A DNA stretch of 64,000 nucleotides from Frigididesulfovibrio sp031553235 (GTDB taxonomy: Bacteria > Desulfobacterota > Desulfovibrionia > Desulfovibrionales > Desulfovibrionaceae), in contig JAVBLS010000005.1 of assembly GCA_031553235.1 (NCBI GenBank), positions 21,477 to 85,476 of the forward strand, given 5' to 3'. Positions 34,257 to 42,201 of this stretch are shown here, piece after piece. Below the pieces are notes generated by a model. It saw only the letters and a program-made list of their open reading frames with translations, did not search any database and was not told the DNA's origin. Position 1 is the first letter of the stretch; each line of letters starts with the position of its first letter. Both the position numbers and the translations under genes were made by a program.

Positions 34257-35174
34257 TCAGTATTCCTCGTGATACAGGGCCTTCACCAAGGCCAGGGCCT
34301 TGCCCGCGCCCGCCACATCGTGCACCCGATGCACCCGCACCCCGGCGGCCGCGCTCAGGGCCACGGCCACGGCGGTAGGGGCGTCGCGCTCTTCAAGGGG
34401 AGCGCCGGCGGCCGCGCCGATGAACGACTTGCGCGACAGCCCGAAATACAGGGGCCGGCCAAGCATGGCCAGGCGCGGCACGGCCCGAAAAATACGCGCC
34501 GTGTCCGCAAGATCTTTGCCGAAGCCGATGCAGGGGTCAAGGCAGATGCATTCTTCCGGCAGGCCCAGCCGGGCCAACGCTGCCAATTGCCGGGAAAAAT
34601 GTTCCAGAAGAGTCGCCACAACGTCGTCGACCGGCGGCATCAGGTGCATGACCTCGGGCCGGTGGAGGGAATGGCCGAGCACATAGCCGGCCCGAAAAGA
34701 CGCAACGACCTGCAAAATCTCCGGCTCAAAAACCCCGCCGGAGACATCGTTGATCGCCTGCACCCCGGCCTGCAGGGCCGCCCGGGCCGTGTCCGCGCGA
34801 AAGGTGTCGACGCTGAGCGCGGCCGACAGCTCTCCGTTGCGTTGTTTCTCAACCAGGATCTGCAGCACGGGCAAAAGCCGACGCTGCTCCTCTTCGGCGC
34901 CCACGGGCGCGGCTCCCGGCCTGGTGGACTCCGCCCCCAGGTCCAGAATGTGCGCACCCTCGGCCGCCAGACGCATGGCGTGGGCCACGGCGGCTTCAGG
35001 GTTTGGCAGACGACCTCCGTCGGAAAAGGAATCGGGCGTCAAGTTGACGATGCCCGCAATCAGGAAAGGGGCGGCCTCAAGCCTTTTCTCGCGCAACGCA
35101 AGCCGGACCGGGGAAAACACTTCGGGCTCGGCGGGAAAAGCCACCGCGGCCGGCCTCCAAAAAGCCGGCACCAT
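34257..35174 (-). CDS. folP: Dihydropteroate synthase
   Basis: Joins p-aminobenzoate to the pterin diphosphate in folate synthesis and is the sulfonamide target. Visible motifs: GIVNLTPDSFSDGG (first signature), LDLGAESTRPGA (second), VSVDTF-type LSVDTFRADTA, INDVSGG, DPCIGFGKD, and LFGLSRKSFIG-like YFGLSRKSFIG. The frame has ATGs at 35189 and 35174. I prefer 35174, which has GGGAGAGG 4-6 bases before it, while the first has none and lies 3 bases from the ftsH stop. The N-terminal ~40 residues before the barrel are longer than in E. coli FolP. Confidence 0.93.
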   Translation of the reverse strand: MVPAFWRPAAVAFPAEPEVFSPVRLALREKRLEAAPFLIAGIVNLTPDSFSDGGRLPNPEAAVAHAMRLAAEGAHILDLGAESTRPGAAPVGAEEEQRRLLPVLQILVEKQRNGELSAALSVDTFRADTARAALQAGVQAINDVSGGVFEPEILQVVASFRAGYVLGHSLHRPEVMHLMPPVDDVVATLLEHFSRQLAALARLGLPEECICLDPCIGFGKDLADTARIFRAVPRLAMLGRPLYFGLSRKSFIGAAAGAPLEERDAPTAVAVALSAAAGVRVHRVHDVAGAGKALALVKALYHEEY

Positions 35175-35192
35175 CAGCCTCTCCCGCATTGC

Positions 35193-37241
35193 CTAATCTT
35201 CCGAGTTTTCGTGGTCGCTACGCCGCCTGCCGGCAGCCCAACCAAGGGGCGAATAAGACTTGGGCATACGCGGGTCGTCGGTATCTTCGGCCGGCGCATC
35301 GGTCTTGGCCGGAGCCGGCTCGACAACATCGCGGGGAGCTTCTTCCGCTGTCCGGCCGCCGTCCGTATCGTCGTCCCGGCCCCCATTGGGGGGGGTATCG
35401 CCGTTCTTCGAGCCGCCGTTTGCCCGCTTGCCGTTGCGTTCGTCCATGGGCGGCAGGGTTTCACCCTTCATGATCAGATCCACTTCGTCGCCGGTGACGG
35501 TTTCACGCTCAAGCAGCGCTGTGGCCAGGGCGTGCAATTCCGTGAGGTGTTCGCGCAGCAGCCGGTCGGCCGTCTGCACGGCAGTGTCGATAATCCGCTT
35601 GACCTCAGAATCCACCAGACGGGCCGTTTCTTCGCTGTGCTCGCGGTTGGCCACCCATTCGCGGCCGATGAAAACCTCCTGGCTTTCCTCCCCCACGGCC
35701 ATGGGGCCGACGGCCTCGCTCATACCCAGCTTGCAGACCATGGCCCGGGCGATCTTGGTGGCCCGTTTGATGTCGTCGGACGCGCCCGTGGTATAGCGAT
35801 TAAAAATGATCAGTTCGGCCGCCCGGCCGCCGAAGTAAATGACGATCTTGTTTTCCAGTTCGGTGCGGCTCTGGCTGTATTTGTCCTCTGTGGGCAACTG
35901 CATGGTCACGCCCAGCGCCCGGCCGCGCGGGATGATCGACACCTTGTGCACCGGGTCGGACTCGGGCAGAAGCTTGGCCAGAATGGCGTGGCCTGCTTCG
36001 TGGTAGGCGGTGTTTTTGAGCTCTTCGCGCGTCTGCACCATGGTGCGACGCTCCTTGCCCATGAGGATCTTGTCCTTGGCTTCCTCGAAGTCACGCATGT
36101 TGACCTGGTCCTTATTGGCCTTGGCCGCCATGAGTGCGGCCTCGTTGACCAGGTTCTCCAGGTCCGCGCCGGAAAAGCCCGGCGTGCCCTTGGCCAGCAC
36201 GTCGAACTGCACGTCGTCGGCCAGAGGGGTGCGCTTGGCGTGGACGGCCAGAATCTGCCGGCGGCCGCGCATGTCCGGCGGCGGCACCACCACCTGGCGG
36301 TCGAAACGCCCGGGGCGCAGCAGGGCCGGGTCGAGCACGTCGGGCCGGTTGGTGGCCGCGATCAGAATGACGCCCTCGTTGGCCTCGAAGCCGTCCATTT
36401 CCACCAGAAGCTGGTTCAGGGTCTGCTCGCGCTCGTCATGGCCGCCGCCCAGGCCCGCGCCGCGCTGCCGGCCCACGGCGTCGATTTCGTCGATGAAAAT
36501 CAGACAAGGGGCGTTCTTTTTACCCTGGGCAAACAGATCGCGCACCCGCGAGGCGCCCACGCCCACAAACATCTCGACAAAGTCCGAACCGGAGATGGAA
36601 AAGAAGGGCACCCCGGCCTCGCCGGCCACGGCACGGGCCAGCAGGGTCTTGCCCGTGCCCGGAGGGCCCACCAGGAGCACACCCTTGGGAATGCGGCCGC
36701 CCAGGCGGGTGAATTTCTTGGGATTGGAGAGGAAGTCCACCACCTCGGTGAGCTCTTCTTTAGCTTCATCCACGCCGGCCACATTGTCGAAGGTGACCTT
36801 GGCCGACTCCTGCGAAACCAGCCGGGCGCGGGAGCGGCCGAACGACATGGTCTTGTTGCCGCCGCCCTGCATCTGGCGCATGAAAAAGACCCAGAAAACC
36901 ACCAGCAGGATAATCGGCGCCCAGGAGGTCAGGAAAATTATATACCAGGGTGAGTCGTCGGGCGGCGCGGCCTTGATGGCCAGGCCCGGCTTGGCCGAGA
37001 GACGTTCCACCAATTTGGGATCGTTGGGGGCGTAGCTGGTGAAGGGGCTGCCGTCAACGAGCTTGCCGGTCAGCTTGTTGCCCTGGATCAGCACTTCCTG
37101 GATACGATTGTCCTGCACTTGCTGGAGGAACTGCGAATAGTTCAGCTCGTCCACTTTTCCGGGCTGTTGATAAAACATGTTGAGCAGGACCAGGGCGAAA
37201 AGCCCGATACCCACCCAAAGCAAAAGATTGCGCTGGTTCAA
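35193..37241 (-). CDS. ftsH: ATP-dependent zinc metalloprotease FtsH
   Basis: Membrane-anchored AAA+ protease degrading unneeded or damaged membrane and soluble proteins. 682 residues: TM1 (5-24), a periplasmic domain (25-98), TM2 (99-120), Walker A GPPGTGKT (192-199), Walker B LIFIDEIDAVG (247-257), the second-region-of-homology RPGRFDR, and the zinc site HEAGH (414-418). The C-terminal ~80 residues are disordered and rich in Gly, Asp and Pro. The reading frame starts earlier, but the segment before 37241 looks non-coding; the TTG at 37239-37241 has GGAGG 6 bases before it and begins right at NQRNLLLW, so a TTG start is likely. It heads the operon. Confidence 0.96.
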   Translation of the reverse strand: MNQRNLLLWVGIGLFALVLLNMFYQQPGKVDELNYSQFLQQVQDNRIQEVLIQGNKLTGKLVDGSPFTSYAPNDPKLVERLSAKPGLAIKAAPPDDSPWYIIFLTSWAPIILLVVFWVFFMRQMQGGGNKTMSFGRSRARLVSQESAKVTFDNVAGVDEAKEELTEVVDFLSNPKKFTRLGGRIPKGVLLVGPPGTGKTLLARAVAGEAGVPFFSISGSDFVEMFVGVGASRVRDLFAQGKKNAPCLIFIDEIDAVGRQRGAGLGGGHDEREQTLNQLLVEMDGFEANEGVILIAATNRPDVLDPALLRPGRFDRQVVVPPPDMRGRRQILAVHAKRTPLADDVQFDVLAKGTPGFSGADLENLVNEAALMAAKANKDQVNMRDFEEAKDKILMGKERRTMVQTREELKNTAYHEAGHAILAKLLPESDPVHKVSIIPRGRALGVTMQLPTEDKYSQSRTELENKIVIYFGGRAAELIIFNRYTTGASDDIKRATKIARAMVCKLGMSEAVGPMAVGEESQEVFIGREWVANREHSEETARLVDSEVKRIIDTAVQTADRLLREHLTELHALATALLERETVTGDEVDLIMKGETLPPMDERNGKRANGGSKNGDTPPNGGRDDDTDGGRTAEEAPRDVVEPAPAKTDAPAEDTDDPRMPKSYSPLGWAAGRRRSDHENSED

Positions 37242-37399
37242 ACTGTCCTCCGGGGATGTCCCGTATTTTCCGGCCGTCCTTCGGCAGGAGCCGCCGGCGG
37301 CCCGGCCGGCGTCGAAACCCTTGCCGGCCGTCACCAACTGAGATATATGCAGCTTTCAAGTTTTCACGGCCGTGAGTATGCCGTGAATCGCGGAAAAAC

Positions 37400-37493
37400 G
37401 GAAGCGTTTCGTCACCGGTGTGGCGCCTGGTCTTCAAAACCAGTGGACGGCCGAAATGTCGTTTGTAGGTTCGACTCCTATACGCTTCCGCCA
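37400..37493 (+). tRNA. selC: tRNA-Sec (anticodon UCA)
   Basis: Long class II tRNA with an 8-bp acceptor stem (GGAAGCGT/ACGCTTCC), discriminator G and encoded CCA, an anticodon stem-loop CTGGT-CTTCAAA-ACCAG giving anticodon UCA, a long variable arm, and a T-arm with GTTCGACT. The 8-bp acceptor and UCA anticodon identify selenocysteine tRNA, which reads UGA. It implies selenoproteins such as formate dehydrogenases elsewhere in the genome. An integrase remnant begins 88 bases downstream, so the tRNA end may have served as an integration site. Confidence 0.95.
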
Positions 37494-37580
37494 ATCATTC
37501 TCTCCCAACAAGATTCGGCACTAAGCGGTCCTTTCGGCTCCCATGGGTACACCAAGTGGGGGCACAAAGGGCCGTTTCTT

Positions 37581-38099
37581 ATGTCGTCCGTACCAAGCAA
37601 CCCACCGCCCCACAAGAAAAAAATTGAAATCGGCCGGGTACACACTGCGGGTACACAAGGCGTTCCCGGTACGGTTAAACATATTGCCGGCAAAGCCGAC
37701 TCCAGCGGTTTACAAGCAGGGGTCGCCGGGGGTAAGAAATCACAACTTCCTAGTCCACTTTCATATCTGCTGTCCAAGCGCGGCATTATGCACTTCCGTA
37801 TACGTGTCCCGCAGGATCTTCAAGGTTGCCTGGGACGTAAGGAGTACCGCCGAAGCCTTGGAACAGCTCGACTTCGGGAGGCCCGGCCCAAGGCGCTACG
37901 GTTGGCCCTGGCCCTTCACGATATCTTTTCCGGTATACGAGCGTATATTACTATGAACACGCATAGCCGTTCACAGTCAACTATAATCACGAAAAATACC
38001 GTTTTGACGCCTGGGCGTATCCACGAATTGGTCGAAATTTACACCAAAGGGCAAAAAGTGGCATCCGGCGTCGGTAGTCCGACTGACGGCACGGCTTGA
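37581..38099 (+). pseudogene. Truncated tyrosine-recombinase integrase (N-terminal part only)
   Basis: 172 codons from ATG 37581. Residues from about 65 on (YLLSKRGIMHFRIRVPQDLQG, GRKEYRRSLGTARLREARPKALRLA) match the N-terminal DNA-binding region of phage-type tyrosine integrases, where the pattern is LL-R-G-YYFR-R-P-DL---LG-KE-R-SL-T---EA. The frame ends before any core-binding or catalytic domain (no R...HxxR...Y), so it is a remnant. The stretch is lower in GC than its surroundings. Position right after tRNA-Sec is the classic place for an integrative element. Confidence 0.7.
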
Positions 38100-38195
38100 C
38101 GGCGCGAAGCCTTGCTGAGTAATATTCTACCCACGAAGGAAGCACCATGCCGACGCTCTATTTTTTATCGTGCGATCTTGCTGCCGCGTCGCGCA

Positions 38196-38612
38196 TTATC
38201 CTATTTCCACTCCACCGCTATCCCTGACGCAAATATTTTCACCGCTGCGCAGGGAGTCGAATATCGCCTTGTCCACGGTGTGGATGGCCACGCCGCGCCC
38301 GTAGAGCCGCAGTCCCAGCACCGACCCCAGAGAAAGCACCGGTTCGGCCTCCAGGCAGAGGATTGCGGACGGCGCCGTATTCTGCCGGATCATTTCCAGC
38401 ATTACCCCCGAGCCGGAACAGGAGCCCCGGTCCGAGGGAATGCACAGCACCTTGCCGCTGACGCATTGCCCGCACAAATCGTGATGCACGTCTATGACCT
38501 TGCCCGTGGCCACATCCACGCCGCCCCAAAAGCTGATGGGCATGGCTGAAACCAGGGCCTCGCCCGTGGCCGCGCCTTCGACAATCACCCTACTCGCCGC
38601 CGTCCGCCTCAT
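38196..38612 (-). CDS. Aconitase X small (swivel) subunit
   Basis: 138-residue DUF126-type swivel domain that completes the active site of a two-subunit aconitase X. Visible: EALVSAMPISFWGGVD, GKVIDVHHDLCGQCVSGKVLCIPSDRGSCSGSGVMLEM (the Ser-rich substrate-phosphate or carboxylate loop of aconitase-like swivels), and SLGSVLGLRLYGRGVAIHTVD. The ATG at 38612 overlaps the large-subunit stop (ATGA), and AAGGGG lies upstream. In bacteria, two-subunit AcnX enzymes act as cis-3-hydroxy-L-proline dehydratase; the archaeal relatives act on mevalonate 5-phosphate. The ornithine-cyclodeaminase-type gene in this operon supports the hydroxyproline role. It is the last gene of the set. Confidence 0.82.
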   Translation of the reverse strand: MRRTAASRVIVEGAATGEALVSAMPISFWGGVDVATGKVIDVHHDLCGQCVSGKVLCIPSDRGSCSGSGVMLEMIRQNTAPSAILCLEAEPVLSLGSVLGLRLYGRGVAIHTVDKAIFDSLRSGENICVRDSGGVEIG

Positions 38613-39853
38613 TGCCACGCCCCTTTTACGGCGGCCTCCACGCAAGCCGCCGTGCTCCGCAGGGCCACCCCGACCCCGGCCATGCCCGGAATGTATTGCG
38701 CCACCTTGCCGGAGTCGGTCAGGGCCGCCTTAAAGCCCCAGTCCTTGCTGGTGTCGCAAACCGCCAGACAGGTGTCGCGAATAAAAGTCACACCGAGGGC
38801 CTCCAGTTCCTGCCGCAGCCCGGAACGCCCGGCCAGTTCGCAAACCGTGCGGCTGGTCTGAATCCAGAATCGGGTGCCCTGGGCCACAGGCCGGCCGTGA
38901 AACAGATCCCGAATGGTCCGGACCTCGTCGTAAGAGAGAAACGGACAGCCTGTGAGGATCATGTCCACTTTGCCGGGCGTGGCCGTGGTCAGCCTGGCGC
39001 GCACGGCCTGCATGCTTTCCGGAGTCACCGGGACCCGCTCGTAGTCCACGCGGCCATGGAAAGCCTGCTCCAGAGTGTGCGCCTCGGGGGTGAACCCAAC
39101 GGCATGAAACAGGGCGGTGGCCCCGCCCGAGGCCGCGGCCGCGGACAGGGATTTGAGATTGTTTTTCGTGGTGCGCCCCGGCAGGCCAAGAATCACCGGC
39201 ACCCGGTCCACGGCGATCTCGCCCATCAGGTAGCCGAGCACGGCATAGTCCGAGGCCTCGGCAAACCATCCGTCCGAAAACCCCTGCAGATCGAAAAGGA
39301 TTTGTCCGGCCCGATTCTCGGTCAGGTACAGGCCATACTCCGGCACCCGCCCGACCACGGCGCAGCAGACATCGATCAGATCGGGCAGACGCACGGCCCT
39401 GGCTCCGAGCACCGAGTTGGCGTAATTGACCGCGTTGGATTCCGACCAACTCAAGACCTCGCCGAAGGACGGCACGCTGGTTGTCTCATACGGCGTGCAG
39501 CTCCAGGTGGGAATGACCCCGAGCTTCAAGTAGGCGGTTTCCAGGCGCAGGCATTTTTCGGCGAACCCCGGCGTCAACCCCATTTCCCGCCATTTTTCAA
39601 TGTCGCGCGAAGTGGGATTGATGGTCGTGGGCACGGCTACCTTGGCCCCATTGTTGCTCAGGTATTCGACAAAATCCGTGCCCGCATCCCAGATGGTCGT
39701 ATAAGCGGCGGCGTCAATATGGGCGTTCTTCACGGGCAACAGGCGCGCGGCCCCGTGGAGTTCACCCATTTTCAGCACCACCTCCATGGCGGTGCGTACG
39801 CCGTCGCCACGCTCCCCGGCCAGCATCTTTTGTTCTTCACCCGTCAAGTACAT
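38609..39853 (-). CDS. Aconitase X catalytic (large) subunit, probable cis-3-hydroxy-L-proline dehydratase
   Basis: 414-residue DUF521/AcnX catalytic subunit. It has a start MYLTGEEQKMLAGERG typical of the family, VPTTINPTSRD, conserved cysteines in TWSCTPYE and TGCPFLSYDE and in a C-terminal AVCDTSKDWGFKAALTDSGKVAQY region, and GLPGRTTKNNLKSLSAAAASGGA. AcnX enzymes carry an iron-sulfur cluster held by cysteines of this subunit and dehydrate cis-3-hydroxyproline to Delta1-pyrroline-2-carboxylate. The frame is open to 39889, but ATG 39853 has AAAGGA before it and fits the family. It overlaps the small subunit by 4 bases and follows the OCD-type gene by 159 bases. Confidence 0.85.
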   Translation of the reverse strand: MYLTGEEQKMLAGERGDGVRTAMEVVLKMGELHGAARLLPVKNAHIDAAAYTTIWDAGTDFVEYLSNNGAKVAVPTTINPTSRDIEKWREMGLTPGFAEKCLRLETAYLKLGVIPTWSCTPYETTSVPSFGEVLSWSESNAVNYANSVLGARAVRLPDLIDVCCAVVGRVPEYGLYLTENRAGQILFDLQGFSDGWFAEASDYAVLGYLMGEIAVDRVPVILGLPGRTTKNNLKSLSAAAASGGATALFHAVGFTPEAHTLEQAFHGRVDYERVPVTPESMQAVRARLTTATPGKVDMILTGCPFLSYDEVRTIRDLFHGRPVAQGTRFWIQTSRTVCELAGRSGLRQELEALGVTFIRDTCLAVCDTSKDWGFKAALTDSGKVAQYIPGMAGVGVALRSTAACVEAAVKGAWQ

Positions 39854-39880
39854 GGTAAATCCTTTTACGCGTCCGTCAAA

Positions 39881-40015
39881 GATGAGCATTGAAAATGCTC
39901 ATCTGCTCCATCCGACTCGGGCCGTGTTTGACAAATCTGTGTTGCCTCCGTACGAAGTTTCGATATAATTCGCCATATGGGAGCAGATTGCCGGTGAAAA
40001 TGTTCATCCGCTCTA
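39881..40015. repeat. Hairpin-rich element D between OCD and AcnX genes
   Basis: GATGAGCATT-GAA-AATGCTCATC hairpin at 39881-39903, and at the other end GAGCAGATTGCCGGTGAAAA...CATCCGCTCTA (to 40015). The rightmost CTA, read leftward, is the TAG stop of the OCD-type gene, as repeat copy A supplies the stop of the GcvH-like gene. The arm near 39881 (GGAGCAGATGAGCATTTTCA on the minus strand) resembles the second arm of element C (GGAGCAACTGAACATTTCCA). Confidence 0.5.
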
Positions 40016-40975
40016 TACCTTGGTGCCCAGGCCCTTGTCCAAGGCTTTGCGGTAAATGGCCGCGGCCGCGATCACATCCACCAGGGCCATGCCCACGGTC
40101 TTGAAAAAGGCGCTTTTGCCGGACGCAAGCTTTTGCACAGGCGCGTCGACGATTTCCCCGAGCAGACGCACCTGTTCCTTGCGCAACTGCCCCTGCTCCA
40201 GGGGTTGGCTGAGGTCGCCGCTCTCCTCCATGGCGTATTCCAGATCCACGTAGACCGTGTCGCAAACCTTCCAGACGGCGGGCGGAAACTCGCGCATATC
40301 GTGGCGGTAGGAGCCCACGCCCACAAAACATTTGCCCACCAGCAGGGCCGGGTCGTCCGGCAGCACCGGGTCCGTTGCCAGGGTGGTGGTCACAATGATG
40401 TCGGCCTGCTTGACGAGTTCCACCGCATCCGTGCAAGGGATGTATTCCAGCTCGCGCCCGACCTTGGCCTTGACCCGCCCAATGAAGGGCTGCAGGTCTT
40501 TGACAAAGGCGTCGTAAATGTAGACTTTCTCGATGGGTCTGGCCTGAGCGGCGTAAACGGCCTGGTACAGCCCCTGGGCTCCGGCGCCGACAATACCGAC
40601 GCTGCGGCTGTTCGGGGCGGACAGGCACGAAATCGCCACCCCGCCGGCCGCGCCGGTGCGCAGGGCGGTCAATTTGGTGCCGTCCATTATGCATTGGCAC
40701 TCGCCCGTGGTGAAGTCGTTAAGAATCATCTGGCCGTAAATGGTCGGCTTGCCCAGCGCGACATTTTCCGGGAACAGGCTCAGCACCTTGGTGCCCAGAA
40801 GGTTTTCGGTGAAGCAGGGCATGAAAAGTAACTGCTTGCTGCCCCAGCTCACGCTCGGCCGTTCGGGCATATGGAACTGACCGGTTCGGTAGACCCGATA
40901 GGCCTCTTTGACGCTTTCCATCACTTCTGCGTAGGTGATGCTTTTTTCCATCTCATCGCCATTCAAAAACAGCAT
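40013..40975 (-). CDS. Ornithine cyclodeaminase/mu-crystallin-family protein, probable Delta1-pyrroline-2-carboxylate reductase
   Basis: 320-residue NAD(P)-binding enzyme. Substrate-side motifs come first (RPSVSWGSKQLLFMPCF, GTKVLSLFPEN, KLTALRTGAAGGVA), then the nucleotide fold SVGIVGAGAQGLYQAVYA. Family members are ornithine cyclodeaminase, alanine dehydrogenase and ketimine/Delta1-pyrroline-2-carboxylate reductase. Next to aconitase X the last is most likely: it would turn the AcnX product into L-proline. GGAGCC lies before ATG 40975. It has about 290 bases of upstream DNA, presumably with the operon promoter. Its TAG stop belongs to element D. Confidence 0.8.
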   Translation of the reverse strand: MLFLNGDEMEKSITYAEVMESVKEAYRVYRTGQFHMPERPSVSWGSKQLLFMPCFTENLLGTKVLSLFPENVALGKPTIYGQMILNDFTTGECQCIMDGTKLTALRTGAAGGVAISCLSAPNSRSVGIVGAGAQGLYQAVYAAQARPIEKVYIYDAFVKDLQPFIGRVKAKVGRELEYIPCTDAVELVKQADIIVTTTLATDPVLPDDPALLVGKCFVGVGSYRHDMREFPPAVWKVCDTVYVDLEYAMEESGDLSQPLEQGQLRKEQVRLLGEIVDAPVQKLASGKSAFFKTVGMALVDVIAAAAIYRKALDKGLGTKV

Positions 40976-41267
40976 ATTCCGGCTCCTTGATCGGTTTGGG
41001 AGAAGGCGCTGCAAGCACCCGGGCGAACCTGGCTCGGCCTCCATGTATTTCACGTTGCAGTGCAATGACAAACAGTATGGGTCGCAAATTGTCGGACATT
41101 TCACACAAGGGCACCCGAGCACGTTCCATCCGGACTGTCAACAGCGCTGAAACAGATGCGGCACAGGCAGGATATGAACTACTCCGACCCTTTTAGCGAC
41201 AAAAACCACGCCGGGCGCGGTCTCTATCAAAGCGTCGCCAGACCGCGGCCCCCGGTTCAAGATCCGC

Positions 41268-42062
41268 TCAGGCCACGACATCCTTCATGGAATACAGACC
41301 GGCAGGTTTACCGTAAAGAAAGGCGGCCGCATCCAGCGCGCCCCGGACGAAACACTCCCAGCCATAACTGTGGTGGGTGATTTCCAGCCGCTCGCCCATT
41401 AGGCCGAAGATCACCGTGTGGTCGGAGGTGATGTTGCCGGCCCGGATGGAATGATAACCGATGGCCCCGGGCGCTCGACCCCCTGTCCCATGGCGGCCGT
41501 ATTCGACCAAATCGGTGATGTCCTTGCCCATGGCCCCGGCCATGAGCGCCCCCATTTCCCTGGAGGTGCCGCTGGGTGCGTCCAGCTTGTGCCGGTCGTG
41601 CATCTCGATGATCTCGATGTCCGCCTCGTTGCCGAAGGTGGCGGCGGCCATAACCAAGATTTTATTCATGAAATTGACCAAGCGCGAAGTGTTGGCAGCG
41701 GGCAGCAGGGGAATATGCGCGGCCGCGGCCTGCAACTCGGCCCGCTCGGCTTCGGAAAAGCCGGTGGTGCCGCAGACCAGGGCCCGTGTATGACGCACGG
41801 CGGCTCGGGCCATTGCCAAAGAAAGCTCACGGGTGGAAAAATCAATGATCACGTCGGCGTCGGCCATAGCCGCGTCCAGGCCGTCCAGCACCGGCGCGCC
41901 GATTTCCAGGCCCAGCCCGGCCACAAGACCCACGTCGCGGCCGATGTAGTCGCGCCCTTTGGGGCCGACGGCTGAGGCCACAACAAAACGCGGATCTTCG
42001 TAAGCCTCGGCGATCAACGCCTTGCCCATCTTGCCTCGGGGGGCGGTGACCAACAGACGCAT
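41268..42062 (-). CDS. dapB: 4-hydroxy-tetrahydrodipicolinate reductase family (DapB-like)
   Basis: 264-residue DapB-type reductase. The family signatures are visible: DADVIIDFST, ALVCGTTGFS, PLLPAANTSRLVNFM, the catalytic box EMHDRHKLDAPSGTSREMG, and SIRAGNITSDHTVIFGLMGERLEITH. Two departures are notable. In the catalytic box E-(H)-H-R-H-K, the second histidine is Asp (His155-Asp156-Arg157-His158-Lys159), although the acid/base His and Lys remain. The nucleotide loop begins TAPRGKMG, lacking the first Gly of GxxGxMG. It may be the housekeeping lysine/DAP enzyme, or a paralogue tied to the imine-reducing hydroxyproline genes downstream. The SD (AGGAAAGGAG) abuts repeat copy B. Confidence 0.85.
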   Translation of the reverse strand: MRLLVTAPRGKMGKALIAEAYEDPRFVVASAVGPKGRDYIGRDVGLVAGLGLEIGAPVLDGLDAAMADADVIIDFSTRELSLAMARAAVRHTRALVCGTTGFSEAERAELQAAAAHIPLLPAANTSRLVNFMNKILVMAAATFGNEADIEIIEMHDRHKLDAPSGTSREMGALMAGAMGKDITDLVEYGRHGTGGRAPGAIGYHSIRAGNITSDHTVIFGLMGERLEITHHSYGWECFVRGALDAAAFLYGKPAGLYSMKDVVA

Positions 42063-42077
42063 GCGATGCTCCTTTCC

Positions 42078-42194
42078 TAGAGCATTTCACACTTGAAATG
42101 CTCGTAAGGATTTGTCGGCAAATCCTTGCCGCCAAATAGGCGTAGGCGGACTTTGCCCGCCGTTAAGCGACTATTTGAAGCGTAAAGTGCTCTA
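42078..42194. repeat. 117-bp structured repeat, copy B
   Basis: Same length and order of hairpins as copy A at 3741-3857. The differences are the inverted arm 1 loop (CACT here, AGTG in A), GTAAGG for GCAAGG, and AAAGTG for AAACTG. It sits between the pit stop codon and the dapB ribosome site, with its TAG directly touching AGGAAAGGAG on the dapB side. Confidence 0.85.
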
Positions 42195-42201
42195 AAAAAA
42201 A

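Noticed and set aside
34209..36953. 914-codon rightward frame opposite folP and ftsH
   Set aside because: It spans two well-identified leftward genes and crosses their boundary, so it cannot be coding; same shadow composition.
37253..37399. Longer FtsH start at 37337
   Set aside because: The added residues are Gly/Arg-rich, unlike FtsH, and GGAGG precedes TTG 37241, which fits the membrane-anchor start.
40976..41267. Extra N-terminal extension of the OCD-type protein (frame open to 41122)
   Set aside because: The extension is Cys-rich with no family match, and ATG 40975 has a good ribosome site and the family start MLFLNGDE.
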